Assembly: GCF_026210795.1 (NCBI RefSeq)
Contig: NC_089431.1
Span: 3,348,001 to 3,412,000 of the forward strand
Length of the DNA stretch: 64,000 bases
Source of the DNA: Rhizophagus irregularis
Taxonomy: Eukaryota > Glomeromycota > Glomeromycetes > Glomerales > Glomeraceae
Direction: 5' to 3'
The translations under genes and the position numbers were made by a program. Each line of letters opens with the position of its first letter. The first letter of the stretch is position 1. Below, piece after piece: positions 33,866 to 44,501 of this stretch. The notes beneath the pieces were generated by a model that was not told where the DNA came from, searched no databases, and saw nothing but the letters and a program-made list of their open reading frames with translations.

Positions 33866-34662
33866 ATGTTATTCTTTTTTTATTGGATCCTCTACCTTGG
33901 AACCTCAGCCTTGATCTGGACTACCGCCCAAGCTCGTCCACGATCATCTCATGGTGTCATAAAGCGTGAGCTAGGTCACTTTGAAGAACGCTACATCAAC
34001 ACCCTGAACTACAAGCTACATAACGAGACCGTCAAGTTGATCGGTTATAAGAAAATCAAGATCCCACTTGAGGAAATCGATGCGTTCGAAGACCACTGCT
34101 TCACGAACTATGCCGAGCTGCAGAAATTCGATTCTAATTTCTATGATTAGGCTTCGATTGAGCTCCGCGTCTACTTCCCGGTTGCTGGTGCGCTAATCGA
34201 GCATCAAGGATCCATGATAGAAGCTAACGAGCTTGGTGAATTCGAAATCAAAGACGTCGATAGCGATTACGTAGTGCTTGGTCGGAAACAATCAGGTCGC
34301 GTCCAAGGCGTCCAAGGCAACATCATCAAAGACGGCATCATCTACCTCGCAGACCAGGCCATCCAACACACCAAATCGGCAATGTTTTCGTGTATGACTT
34401 TGGATACAAGAGCCTTGACCACAACCACGATCACTCTCACTCCAAGCGTAGCAGCGGCACCTGTATTGAAAATCATGGAGGAGAGAATTGCAGTGACGCG
34501 TACAATATTCATGAAGGGCGGTGTCCGGAGAATCACCAAGTGTGCATGGATTATAATGGGTATTTCACGGATTGCAAGAAGGAGAATAAGTACTTATATT
34601 TTACCGGAAGTGATTGCTATGTTTCTCTTAGCAAAGGAAACTGCTGGAATGAAATTATGTAG
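33866..34662 (+). pseudogene. secreted His/Cys-rich protein gene with an in-frame TAG and a frameshift
   Basis: Starts with a clear signal peptide (MLFFFYWILYLGTSALIW, cleavage after AQA). The first part runs to TAG at 34148-34150 (KFDSNFYD). The same frame then continues open for about 75 codons (ASIELRVYFPVAGALIEHQG, ANELGEFEIKD). At about 34365-34385 the coding sense moves to another frame (GNVFVYDFGYKSL), with a His cluster (DHNHDHSHS) and a Cys-rich end with seven Cys, stopping at 34662. Codons are strongly C/G-ending (AAC, ATC, GAG, CTG), unlike every other gene here. That suggests a formerly highly expressed gene or acquired DNA. It is either a recent pseudogene or a gene damaged by sequencing errors. 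No family recognised. Confidence 0.65.
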
Positions 34663-35990
34663 GCGAACGGTAATAATTATATATTATTAGAATAAAATAT
34701 TATCTTATTCAGATATAAGAATAAAGTATTTTTAACAGATTCTAAAAAATTTTTTTATTTATATTTATTACCTTTTAAATTTTCATTCAATAATAATTTT
34801 AGTCAACTTTTTATAATAAAAAGATGCATCATACATATTTTAAATAAACAAATTTTTCGATTCAAAAAATTTTGAAATTTTTTTTCTTTTTATTTGACCT
34901 CCTCAAATAATTGAAATAATTGCCGCAGCTATATATTTCTTATACTCAAAACATGGATTTCAATATGCTATATGTTAATTAATTAATTAAAGTAAATTAT
35001 TTTATTAGTCAGAAATCATATGAAATCTTTAAAACATGAACGCTGCAAAGAGCAACACCGCATTATTGGGAAGAATTTTTTAAATGTGTATCATTATAAG
35101 GTTGTCTGTTCTACAGTTTAAGGGATAATTAATTAACTATAGCCCGATAATAGGAGCGCTATCAAGGAAAATGAGATCTCGGGAATTTAAGTTTATATCT
35201 TATTTGATCAATGGTATATGTTTCGAAATCAAATTTGATTACTTATTATACATGATTTCAGATTTAAATTTCCAAAGTCTTATTTTCTCTTGGCAGATAT
35301 ATATGTTCCTGGAAGTGAAAAAGTATAAAAGTAACTTGTCTGCTAAAATATGCAAAATTAAAATAATATATTTTCTGATTCGAAAGAACACATCTACTGC
35401 ATATAAATTATGACCACTTTATTCTCCTTTGAAGCACCACTACCAGTTTCATTTTTCATAGCCGGCCCGTTTATTCATGTAATATTTTATGAAAGTGTAA
35501 TAGAGGCCTTTGAATTTTTTCGTTAAAAAAACATATACGTGTTATTTGTTAACAATACACATAAAAAATAAATTACATGACGTGATCTATTTTAAGCATT
35601 ACTCGTTATTGCTAAGAAAAATAAAAGTCTCACCAATTGATTGTGACATAGCACATCAGACTTCCTTCCTATAACCGAAACCTATTTGTCACATATGTAT
35701 CACATGACAATATATGTTATTACTCACATCCTAGCCTTTCATAAGATTATTAATTCCGGAAATATGAGCCTTTTACGGAAAAAAGAAAACGGATTGAAGA
35801 AAAATTTTTTTATTAATACAATGATAGCGTGACACACCACGATAAAAATAAATACAAATGCGGTGGTTACCAGAGGTAATCCACCTTGGTACATGACGTT
35901 ACTACGTTTCCATTCTAATATTCTATCTATTTATCCGGTTTTACCGGTTCCTGCGATTCGATCCGGCTAATCAAACACCCATTTGATTTG
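34663..35990. other. intergenic, no gene seen
   Basis: AT-rich. At about 35750-35800 there is a stretch (ATTCCGGAAATATGAGCC, TTTTACGGAAAAAAG) related to the interior of the CCCTRTAAAAA elements, probably a decayed copy. Confidence 0.4.
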
Positions 35991-36720
35991 CTCAACCAAG
36001 TCATTGATGATAGGCTACAAGTTGTCATGGATCAATAATTAGTAACGGAGAGGGTGACAACGAACTTAACAACCTGGACGAAACTAACTTGATTATTACC
36101 CAATCCAAAACAGTTGATACAATTCCGTACATTCCCTAGCCCAATCAACAGGACCTCTGCCATACTTCCGGAGATTTAGTACTGAGGATAAACCTTTATT
36201 TCACCTCCATATGTTGATGCCATACCATAAATGACACGGGAAATTCAAACGGGTAGCTTCGTTGGCGCTAGTGATGTGTTGAGATGTTTGTGCAATCTCA
36301 AAAATTCCCTATAATCAAATTCGGATATCTTCTGGCGTATCCTTAACACCTCCAACTAAAGTAGGTAGTTCATTATAATCGTCTGCCTTCAAGCCGAAGA
36401 GTGCCTTCATCTATCAAACCTCCACGAGGAGAATGGCTGTTGTGCTATTTGCGGAAATACATGTTAGTATCTGTTGTGTAAATATCACGAAAATAAAATC
36501 CAACTAATGTGAAACATTACTTATATGTGTCCACGATAATTGAGAGGCCTACTTTGAATCCCTGAGACCAGATTATACACACTAAGTCCTCATCATCGAC
36601 CAAACGAATAAGTTTCTTTCCATTCTCACGATTTGCTCGTCCTCAGTTCCATCAGGAAAAGTAAAACAAGTTCGAAGCCTCGTCTTCAAAGCTGATAAGT
36701 TATTTGACCACGTGTTATAA
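35991..36720 (-). pseudogene. Crinkler-type protein relic with REase-like domain
   Basis: Minus-strand blocks read in order through frame changes and stops: LIRLVDDEDLVCIIWSQGF; after a GTAATG...TTAG intron, MKALFGLKADDYNELPTLVG and VKDTPEDIRI; NEATRLNFPCHLWYGIN; YGGEIKVYPQY; a TAA; then GRGPVDWARE. The series NEATR, (Y)GGEIKVYPQY, GRGPVDW matches the restriction-endonuclease-like domain described for Crinkler-type (CRN) proteins, which are abundant in Glomeromycotina. At least one stop and two frame shifts make it non-functional. The start and end of the relic are approximate. Confidence 0.6.
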
Positions 36721-37360
36721 GTAATGCCATTAGATTATTAATACTATCGGTATGTTGATTTAATAAAAAAAATAATAATAATAAAAAAAGAAAAAATCGG
36801 TATGTAGATTTAATTTGATGATAAAAACAATGTATAATAATACTAACAAAAACCGACTAAATATTGTTAAGTGAACTTATTAAAACATTCACTATTTCTT
36901 CTTTTCTCGCAATCATGTTAATTGGTTGAATGCAGTCACATGTATACTGCGGCCCCAGACTTTAACCGTTATAACAGTATTAGAATTCATTAATGGATAT
37001 TCCAATTTCGACAATTCATTTCAACAATTCATTTGGACAATTCATTTGATAATTTTCTTTCAAATATTTACGTATGAAGATTTTAACATCGTACTTTAAA
37101 TCGAAATTTAGGCACATCAATTTTGTCATTTGATATTAAAAAAAAAAGTTCATATTCACGTAAAAAAAAATAAAATAAAATATTTATTATAACGATAAAT
37201 ACATAAACTTATCAAGTATGTTATTAATAGATTAATAGATTTCTATGAGAAAGTATAAATTAATAACTATCCTATAAAAAATTTTCTGAGAAAAATTCCG
37301 ATAAATGATCACTTTTCTAGTTTTCATCAATTTTCTAAAAAATTTTTTATAATATATTTT
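36721..37360. other. intergenic, no gene seen
   Basis: AT-rich, with repeated CAATTCATTT motifs at 37012-37050 and a diverged copy of the ~50-bp repeat described at 37361 (AGATTTCTATGAGAAAGTAT at about 37239). Confidence 0.4.
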
Positions 37361-37740
37361 TACTTTTTCACAGAAATCTATCAAAAACATACTGAAAGTA
37401 ATAATTTATACTTTCTCACAGAAATCTATCAAAAATCCTGGAAATTCACTTTCAGGATTTTTTGATAGATTTCTGTGAGAAAGTATAAATTATTACTTTC
37501 AGTATGTTTTTGATAGATTTCTGTGAAAAAGTATAAATTTTATACTTTCAGTAGGCGCATTTGGCGGCCTTTGGAGGTTATCCTGGTATGTTTGTCCCGT
37601 AGGGGAGAGGTAGGGAGGCACATGTGCCCTGGGGAGCGTAGCCACAACCTTCCTCGACGACGGTGTAAAAATTATTACTTTCGGTATGTTTTTGATAGGT
37701 TTCTGTGAATAAGTATAAATTATTATTACTTTCATTAAGT
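37361..37740. repeat. long near-perfect palindrome and ~50-bp repeat with GC-rich insert
   Basis: Arms 37361-37440 and 37453-37533 are inverted copies with one or two differences, separated by 12 bases (GAAATTCACTTT). Each arm contains repeats of a ~50-bp unit (TTTCTGTGAGAAAGTATAAA, then TTATTACTTTCAGTATG). A further copy lies at 37670-37740. Between them, 37556-37670 is a GC-rich block (GTAGGGGAGAGGTAGGGAGG) quite unlike its surroundings. The right part is read through by the HMG gene. Confidence 0.8.
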
Positions 37741-38885
37741 TTTGGTCTGTAAGCTAATCCTTGATTTCTAGGAATAGCTAATAAGACATATTCGTAATCT
37801 GAATCTTGTAATGGTTCATAATCTGCCATATTTGATACTTCGTTTGTATTTAGAAAATTATGATCTGACGTATTAAGATAATTGTATTGTTGCGCGTTAT
37901 TGATTTGATCCATGTTGCAATTAACATTATTGATTTGATCATAATCATAAGCGGATGGTGTAGGAAAGTTTGTTGAAATAGACGAATAATTGGTGGAAGA
38001 AAACTCAGTTAAACCCGATTGTATATTATTGTCATCAAATCCTGCATTACATGAAAATAGTTCTTGTGATTCCAAAAATGATGATGATGTAGTCGGAGTG
38101 ATAAGTGAAGAAGGCGAAGATATCGCCGGAGAGTTTGATGGAAAAGGGGATGGTGTATTAAGAAAATATGATAGAGAAGGCGAAGATATCGCCGGAGAGT
38201 TTGACGGAAAAGGTGATGATGTTTCGGTTGATAGAGAGAGCATAGACGTGACCGGAGAAGAGTTAGACGGAAAAGGGGATGATGTATTAAGAGAATATGA
38301 TAGAGAAGGCGAAGGCATCGCCGGAGAGTTTGACGGAAAAGGGGATGATGTTTCGTTTGATAGAAAGGGCATAGACGTAACCGGAGAGTTAGACGGAGAA
38401 GTTGAATATATATCCAGAGAGTTTGATGGAGGAGGCGTGGATGTAATCGGAGAGTTAGGCGATGATGACCCGTTTTCTTCATAATTTACTGCTCCTTTGT
38501 CATACCAATTCTTCGCTATTCTAGCACAAGCTTCATACAATTCTTTTTTTTCTTTCGGTTCACGTTTCCAACGATCCCTGATTTTTGGCAATCTATGTTT
38601 AGCTTCCATTTTATCAAATTCTGGTAGATTATAATTATCTCTCATATATATAATGAAGGAATTTGGCGGCTTTGTGTGTTTTCCAGTTCTTTTTTTAACA
38701 ATCCTTGGATTTTTAGAGGGAGTCAATAATTCAATTATATCAACGTTGAATTTATGATTTGAGCGAAAAACAAGTTCTTCATCGTCAATTTTTACATTTA
38801 AATTGAAGTTAATAGGTACATTAGGGTCAGGAGGATTTATTGTAGACGAACCCTCATATGCAAGGAACTTGTATTTTTTAGTCAT
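37578..38885 (-). CDS. MATA-HMG-type HMG-box protein, 435 aa
   Basis: Single exon. The HMG box lies at residues 70-130 (KPPNSFIIYMRDNYNLPEFD, then PKIRDRWKREPKEKKELYEA and ARIAKNWY), of the fungal MATA-HMG type with the KPPNSFIIY start and W-K-P-E-K-Y pattern. The family comprises DNA-binding regulators, including mating-type proteins; Glomeromycotina carry many copies outside any mating locus. Residues 140-270 are a Ser/Pro repeat (FPSNSPAISSPSLSYFL) encoded by a DNA minisatellite with an ~84-bp unit. Residues 270-385 are Asn/Tyr-rich. The last ~45 residues (ESNNNLYLFTETYQKHTESN, then GYAPQGTCASLPLPYG) are translated from the ~50-bp repeat and the GC-rich block, so the original C-terminus has been replaced. 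The start is the only ATG before the conserved part. Confidence 0.82.
   Translation of the reverse strand: MTKKYKFLAYEGSSTINPPDPNVPINFNLNVKIDDEELVFRSNHKFNVDIIELLTPSKNPRIVKKRTGKHTKPPNSFIIYMRDNYNLPEFDKMEAKHRLPKIRDRWKREPKEKKELYEACARIAKNWYDKGAVNYEENGSSSPNSPITSTPPPSNSLDIYSTSPSNSPVTSMPFLSNETSSPFPSNSPAMPSPSLSYSLNTSSPFPSNSSPVTSMLSLSTETSSPFPSNSPAISSPSLSYFLNTPSPFPSNSPAISSPSSLITPTTSSSFLESQELFSCNAGFDDNNIQSGLTEFSSTNYSSISTNFPTPSAYDYDQINNVNCNMDQINNAQQYNYLNTSDHNFLNTNEVSNMADYEPLQDSDYEYVLLAIPRNQGLAYRPKLNESNNNLYLFTETYQKHTESNNFYTVVEEGCGYAPQGTCASLPLPYGTNIPG
38110..38450. repeat. coding minisatellite in the HMG gene
   Basis: Imperfect tandem copies with GATATCGCCGGAGAGTTTGA and GGAAAAGGTGATGATG motifs, about 80-90 bp apart. 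They encode the Ser/Pro repeat on the minus strand and leave the plus strand open too (37990-38484). Confidence 0.75.
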
Positions 38886-40559
38886 TTTTTTTTGGATTTT
38901 TTGTTGAAAAAACGAAAACGATTTATCTTTGCTTTTATGTTTTATTCCACAATGTATAATATTGTTCTGGTTTATTTTTTTTTCAAGTATTTATTTCAAA
39001 GCCATCGGAAGTTGTTGATCATTTTATTGACGTATAAAATTTTAAAAATGTTTATGTAAGAATGTGGCAATAAATTTTGCTGATCGTATTTTTTTTTGCT
39101 TTTGAAGGCGAATTTCCTTTTTTTCCATCCCTGTTTTGTTTTGAATGTTTCTGACAGCGGTTTTCCTTTTTTTGACTTTATGAAAAAGTAGATAAAAATC
39201 AATCAGCCTTTTCCATATGGCAAAGGGATGTTTATCATAATTTTCATATTTTTTTTGTGTAAAATGTGTTTCTGAAGGCGATTTTCTTTTTTTTTGTCTA
39301 ATATTAAAAAATGTGGAATTTTATGTCCGGTTGTTACAAATCACACTTTTTTTTATATTGCTGATCATATTATCTTATTGCTATTTTTGTTTAAGTTTGA
39401 ATGTTTCTGAAGGCTTTTTTCTTCTTTTGTCTAGTATGAAAAAAAATGTAATGATTTTTTTGTAAAGGATTTTCCATTAGAAGTTAGGAGAACAAACTAT
39501 TAGGGCTTGCGTAATTACCGATAACGTCATATGTTAACACAAATTTCAATGATGAACCGATAATTGGTGCACTCTTCTTTGTAGATCATACACAAAAAAA
39601 AAGAATTTTAGAATGGAAGCATTTAAGATGATTAATATTCTATTTTTTATGTGTTACTTTGAAAAACATCTATTATTTCTTTGTACGCACTAAATTCATC
39701 TCTTATTTAGTTAGTTGCATTTAGAAATCATGGATTAAGAAGAATATTTAGGGAGGAGTTAATTGACATAACTATTGTTGAAATGGGACTAAAAATTTTG
39801 TCAATTATAATAATCTGACGAAACTTATAAAATAAATAAAACTTAAACCTGGAATGTTTCTTTATTTATTCGTATCATTAGTATAATGCCGGATTGCTAG
39901 TATCTCTCCTATATTTATTTCTATTTGAAGATACTGTTATAGTGTTATACGAAAATTTTATAACTGATAGTTATAATTTGCATTTATGTAATTTAAAAAA
40001 AAATTATTGAAATCTTCATATTTATATGTTCATATGAAAGAAAAATTGTTCTTAAAGTTTATAATTAAACTTTATATTAATAAAATACGAAAATTAATTA
40101 TTTAAACTTTTAATATTACAGTATATATTCGAGCGCTATGTTTATTACTAACAAACACTGTCGCACAAAAACAACAGCTACGTCACGGTCGTCACGTCGT
40201 CACGATAAATAATACAAGGTATAAATGATACATTTTCATTGGTCAATCGCACGGCGTGACAGACAGAATTCTGCAATCACGTTTAATTGATCTGATTGGG
40301 CGTTACGTAATACCAGTGGTTATATGAATAAAAATGGACTAGAAAAATTGTTAAGTTTTGTTTATAATATTTGTAAAAATAAATATAAACTTAATGATTT
40401 TAACCGCCTAGTATTCCGCATAAAATATAAAATATTCTTTCAAGCGTAACCCTCAGGTATGTATAATGCGCGGCTTAGGAATCTTAAATTTGGTAAAATT
40501 AGGATAATTTGTAATAAAAATATTATTTTCAATTTATATTTGATAAAATATTATTCAAC
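38886..40559. other. intergenic, no gene seen
   Basis: 39060-39460 contains three diverged copies, roughly 150 bp apart, of a block with TGTTTCTGAAGGC followed by a T-rich run. 40185-40275 is locally CG-rich with repeated CGTCACG. No coding support. Confidence 0.4.
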
Positions 40560-40980
40560 TTAACCTTTGCTTCTTTGATTCCATTATGTGTAGCTTTTGT
40601 ACCAATAAATTGCTTTATGGTAGAACTTTCCTATATATTTTGTTCTGCATTTCCACGCACCTTCAGCTGATTTTAAGAACCATTCAGATGCTTTTGTTTC
40701 GTTTTTATCCACCCCTTTACCATAATTATAGTAAATTCCTATATTCAATTGTGCCTCTCTGCATATCCATTTTCGGCAGATTTAAGATTCCATTCAAATG
40801 CTTTTTTTTCATTTCATAGCAAAATCCCAAATTACATCCCTGAAATAGCAGATTTGGTATACCATTCGAATGCTTTTTTTTTCATTTTATCAGTTCCTTT
40901 ACCATAATTATAACAATTTCCCAAATTATTTTGTGCTATTGATAACCATTTTCTGCTGATTATCTAATAATATAATGGAT
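40560..40980 (-). pseudogene. Sel1-repeat gene 3' relic
   Basis: The minus strand carries the typical Sel1 gene end (complement of CCTTTGCTTCTTTGATTCC) and about three degenerate repeats (complements of CCATTCAAATGCTTTT and CCATTCGAATGC) in mixed frames. No N-terminal domain is left. Confidence 0.7.
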
Positions 40981-41627
40981 AAGTAATTAGAATTAAATGG
41001 ACTTAATGATTTTATTTATCGATTTTTAAAAGTTTGCCAACAGTATGATTAACATAACCCTACACCTATTTGGCAAAATTGATTGGATGAAATTGAAAGT
41101 CATGTGACTGCTCAAAAATTTGGTATGACGTTATTCATATTTTCGGCCAATCAGAAATCTTTCACCGTCCCTTCTAATTGGTAGAACTTAATTGAAATTT
41201 TAAAGAATAATAAAAGGTAATAATTTTTTTTAAATATACTTAGTTCTATTCATACATAAATACTGAGAATTTATTATTATTATTATTATTTTATTTTGAT
41301 TTAATTTATAGTTAGTTACGTTACTTCTAATAAATGCACTAAAATGGTTTTCCATTTATAGATCACGGGTTTGTTTTCATGTCGATCAAAGCAAATAAGT
41401 TACTTTGTGGCTTTTTCGTGTAAATCAAAAAAAAGTTAGTTGATGTTTGTAATAGGTTACTTGTTGTTTTTTTTTATAACACTCGATTTATTAATTTATA
41501 GGTTATACCATACAAATTAAGTAAGAACATATTCTTAAAAGAATATTCTATTTTCACAATTATAAATAGCGAATGTTTTATAAATATTAGACAGTTTTTT
41601 TTAAGTTTTATACAAGTTAAATTGATA
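40981..41627. other. upstream region of the kinase gene
   Basis: AT-rich with a (TTA)n run near 41272-41292. No gene seen. Confidence 0.4.
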
Positions 41628-43558
41628 ATGAATCAATTAACAAATAATAATAAACATGAAATTTCAAATGACACAACTTTAAAAAAAGCCAAAGTTGTAC
41701 CAAAACGCAAGATAAAAATATTATGTAATGAATGCAATCAAAGAAGAGAATTATTAAACGAAAGTCATCAAATTTGTCACATTTGTTTTAAAGCAAAATC
41801 AATATATGAACAAAGTGGAAATAAAATTATTGATGACTTTATTAAACATACATTAATTAATGATGATAAATTTGCTGGTAAAATGATATTTGTTCCTTAT
41901 GATCGATTCAAAAATGTAAATTTTATTGCTGAAGGTGGTTTTAGTAAAATTTATAAAGCTATTTGGATTGATGGTCCAATTCGTGGTTGGAGTAAGAAAA
42001 ATCAATATTATACTCGCGTTAAATCTAATTATGATGTTGTTCTTAAAAGGCTTAATAATTCTAAAGATATCACTTCTAAGGAGCTTAATGAGGTGAATAA
42101 TATACTGTATATACAGTATATATATATATATATATATTTTATAAATTTTATTAATAATAATCCAAAATATTAATTAAAATAAATTTTTATTATATTTATT
42201 AATTAGCTCAAAGTATTTTATGAATTTTCTTTAAAATATCAAACGACTTACAGCAATTGTGTTGGTAAATATTTTGGAATTACTCAATATCCTATTACTC
42301 AAGACGTTATGATTATTATGCCATATTATCCATTAGGTGATTTGACAAATTACATAACTAATGACTTTTATGATATTAGTTGGAAAACAAAGTTGGATAA
42401 ATTAAAAAGTATTATAAACGGGCTTATTAATATACATGATGCCAATATTGTACACAGAGATTTTCACAGTGGAAATATCTTTTTTCGTGATAAATTTCCA
42501 TATGTATCAATAGGTGATTTGGGAATAAGTAAATCTGCAACTGAATCTACAGATGATAACGAAAATTATGGTATTATTCCTTATATGGCACCAGAGATTT
42601 TTCGAGGTCAAAAATATACCAAAGCTTCAGATATTTATAGTTTTGGAATGATTATGTGGGAGTTTATGACGGGTAGAAGACCTTTTTGGGATAAAGTTCA
42701 CGATACAGAACTCATAATTGAAATATATAAAGGTTCAAGGCCACCAATTGTTACAAATGCGCCTGAAGATTATGTTGATTTAATGAAAGAATGTTGGCAT
42801 TCAGATCCAAATAAAAGACCAACAGCTTTATATGTATTTGAAGTAATGTGTAATATTTATAGTAATGAACGAAAAAATAAATCTAGAATCATAAAATCAT
42901 CAGATATTGGTCCTGTAAAAATAAATAATCCAGGTGCTATTTATAAAAGTAGACCTATAAGTAGTATGAGTAGTATGATTCAATCTGCGATATCTACAAG
43001 AACTTTATCTACTGGAAGTTTAACAAGTCAATCTATAACTTCAGAAATTGGTAAATAAATGATTGTTATTTTTGTTATTTTTATTGAGTAATTTTATATA
43101 CAGTATTCATTATTAATTTTTATATCTTTTTTAAGATAAAAGGAAGTTTGTAGATAATCGAGTTGAAAATGATTTGAATGAAGGTTTGATGAAAAAAAAA
43201 TAAGAATTTTATATAATTTATGTATGAATTTAGTTGTAATCAATATTATTAATAATATTCTTAGGTAAAAGTAATAAAAAGATTAAATTAGTCGAAAATG
43301 AAAATAATGGTAAATATTTATATTTATATCTATTTTTAAATACCGCTTATTATAAACACATTTTTAAATTTAATTAAATTTAAATTTAGATTATCTTACA
43401 GAAGAACTTGAATTGGATATTAATATAAATCCTGAACAAAATAACAATGAAAGTAAGTAAATATATAATATAATTTTAATGAATATTTGTTAAATTCTCA
43501 TCTAATTAATTCTCTTAATTTAGAATACATTACCCAAGAAATCGATTTTGATATTTGA
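41628..43558 (+). CDS. protein kinase with N-terminal CxxC pairs and micro-exon tail, 499 aa
   Basis: Exons 41628..42092, 42207..43050, 43136..43183, 43265..43309, 43390..43452, 43524..43558. The N-terminus has a two-CxxC module (CNECNQRRELLNESHQICHI, Cys 33, 36, 50, 53). The kinase domain spans about residues 95-365: loop AEGGFSKIYK at 101, VVLK Lys 140, HRDFHSGN at 238, DLG in place of DFG at 259, APE at 283, and DIYSFGMIMWEFMTGRRPF. It resembles the TKL-like kinases amplified in Rhizophagus, often linked to Sel1 repeats. A Ser-rich linker leads to a tail spread over four small exons (KRKFVDNRVEND, KSNKKIKLVENE, YLTEELELDI, YITQEIDFDI). If splicing at 43051 is ignored, the frame ends at 43058 without this tail. 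The catalytic Lys, Asp and DxG are present, so activity is likely. The start is ATG 41628. Confidence 0.88.
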
Positions 43559-44500
43559 ATGTATTTAAAATCAATCGTTTAAAATTTCTGTAACGGTAAA
43601 TATTTGTTGTCTAGGTTGTACGAAATTATTTATATTTCATAAATTTATAACTTTATTTATTTTAATAAACGTGAATAATAATGTATAAAATAATCGTTAA
43701 CCTAAATTATAAGAATAAATATTAAGAGTTTTAAAGAATTATAGTATAAAATATGTTATTAAGGCGATTCTTTTCCATCTCTATCGAAGAATTTATTCCA
43801 TATTTTTTAACTGAGATCCAAGGATGATATTAGGCGTACAGTTAATGTTGATTGGAATGTTTCGTACTGTTGGTATAAGAGTTAGAAGGTGTGGAAGTGA
43901 GAATTGGGATTGGTTTGGAAAGGAGAGTTGAGATTTGGTTTTTCGAGTAAGAGATTACCTCTCTAGTTCCGAACTTGAATGCAGCAGAAATTTTTAATTG
44001 GGAGATCAAATGGTCTATCATGTTTTTCACGCATACTGTAGCTAGTGGAACGTGCTTATATCTTCGATCGTGTTGAAGTGAATAATTCCGTGTCTGAAAA
44101 TCATGAAGTTATGTCATGTTAGTACGAAAGAATACTAATAAGTTTAACAAGCTGCAACGTTGTATAGTAACGATTTTTTGAACAGGTGATATTGAATAAA
44201 GTAAGTTTTAGCGTTGATAGATTTCAAAAAAATTAAAAAGGTCCCCTGCAAGAACACTACGAAGGATACCAGCAAGCTTATGGAAAAATTGTTGTATAAC
44301 GTGTGAAAATGCATATGACTTGGTGGATATCCAATTTTCTAATTTTCTATTTCTTTCTTGGATACATTTACTGAATTACCGCTAAAATACATACTCATCA
44401 TGTCTGACTCGCCAGCCTTTGCACGTAGTTTTTTCTGTAATAAACAAGTGTGGAGAGTGAGCAAGTTGAGTGAATAAAGATTGAAAATTTTTTAAAAAAA
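43559..44500. other. intergenic, no gene seen
   Basis: Slightly less AT-rich at 43830-44400, but only short frames. Confidence 0.4.
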
Positions 44501-44501
44501 A

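Noticed and set aside
33866-34150. Annotating the signal-peptide ORF alone as a complete 94-aa secreted protein
   Set aside because: The same frame is open and coding-like directly after the TAG, so the short ORF is more likely the first part of a damaged longer gene.
37990-38484. 164-codon plus-strand frame opposite the HMG gene
   Set aside because: It is the complement of the Ser/Pro minisatellite; the HMG frame is the one with a recognisable domain.
37578-38885. The mating-type locus
   Set aside because: MATA-HMG genes are numerous in these fungi and the proposed mating locus carries homeodomain genes, none of which is seen here.
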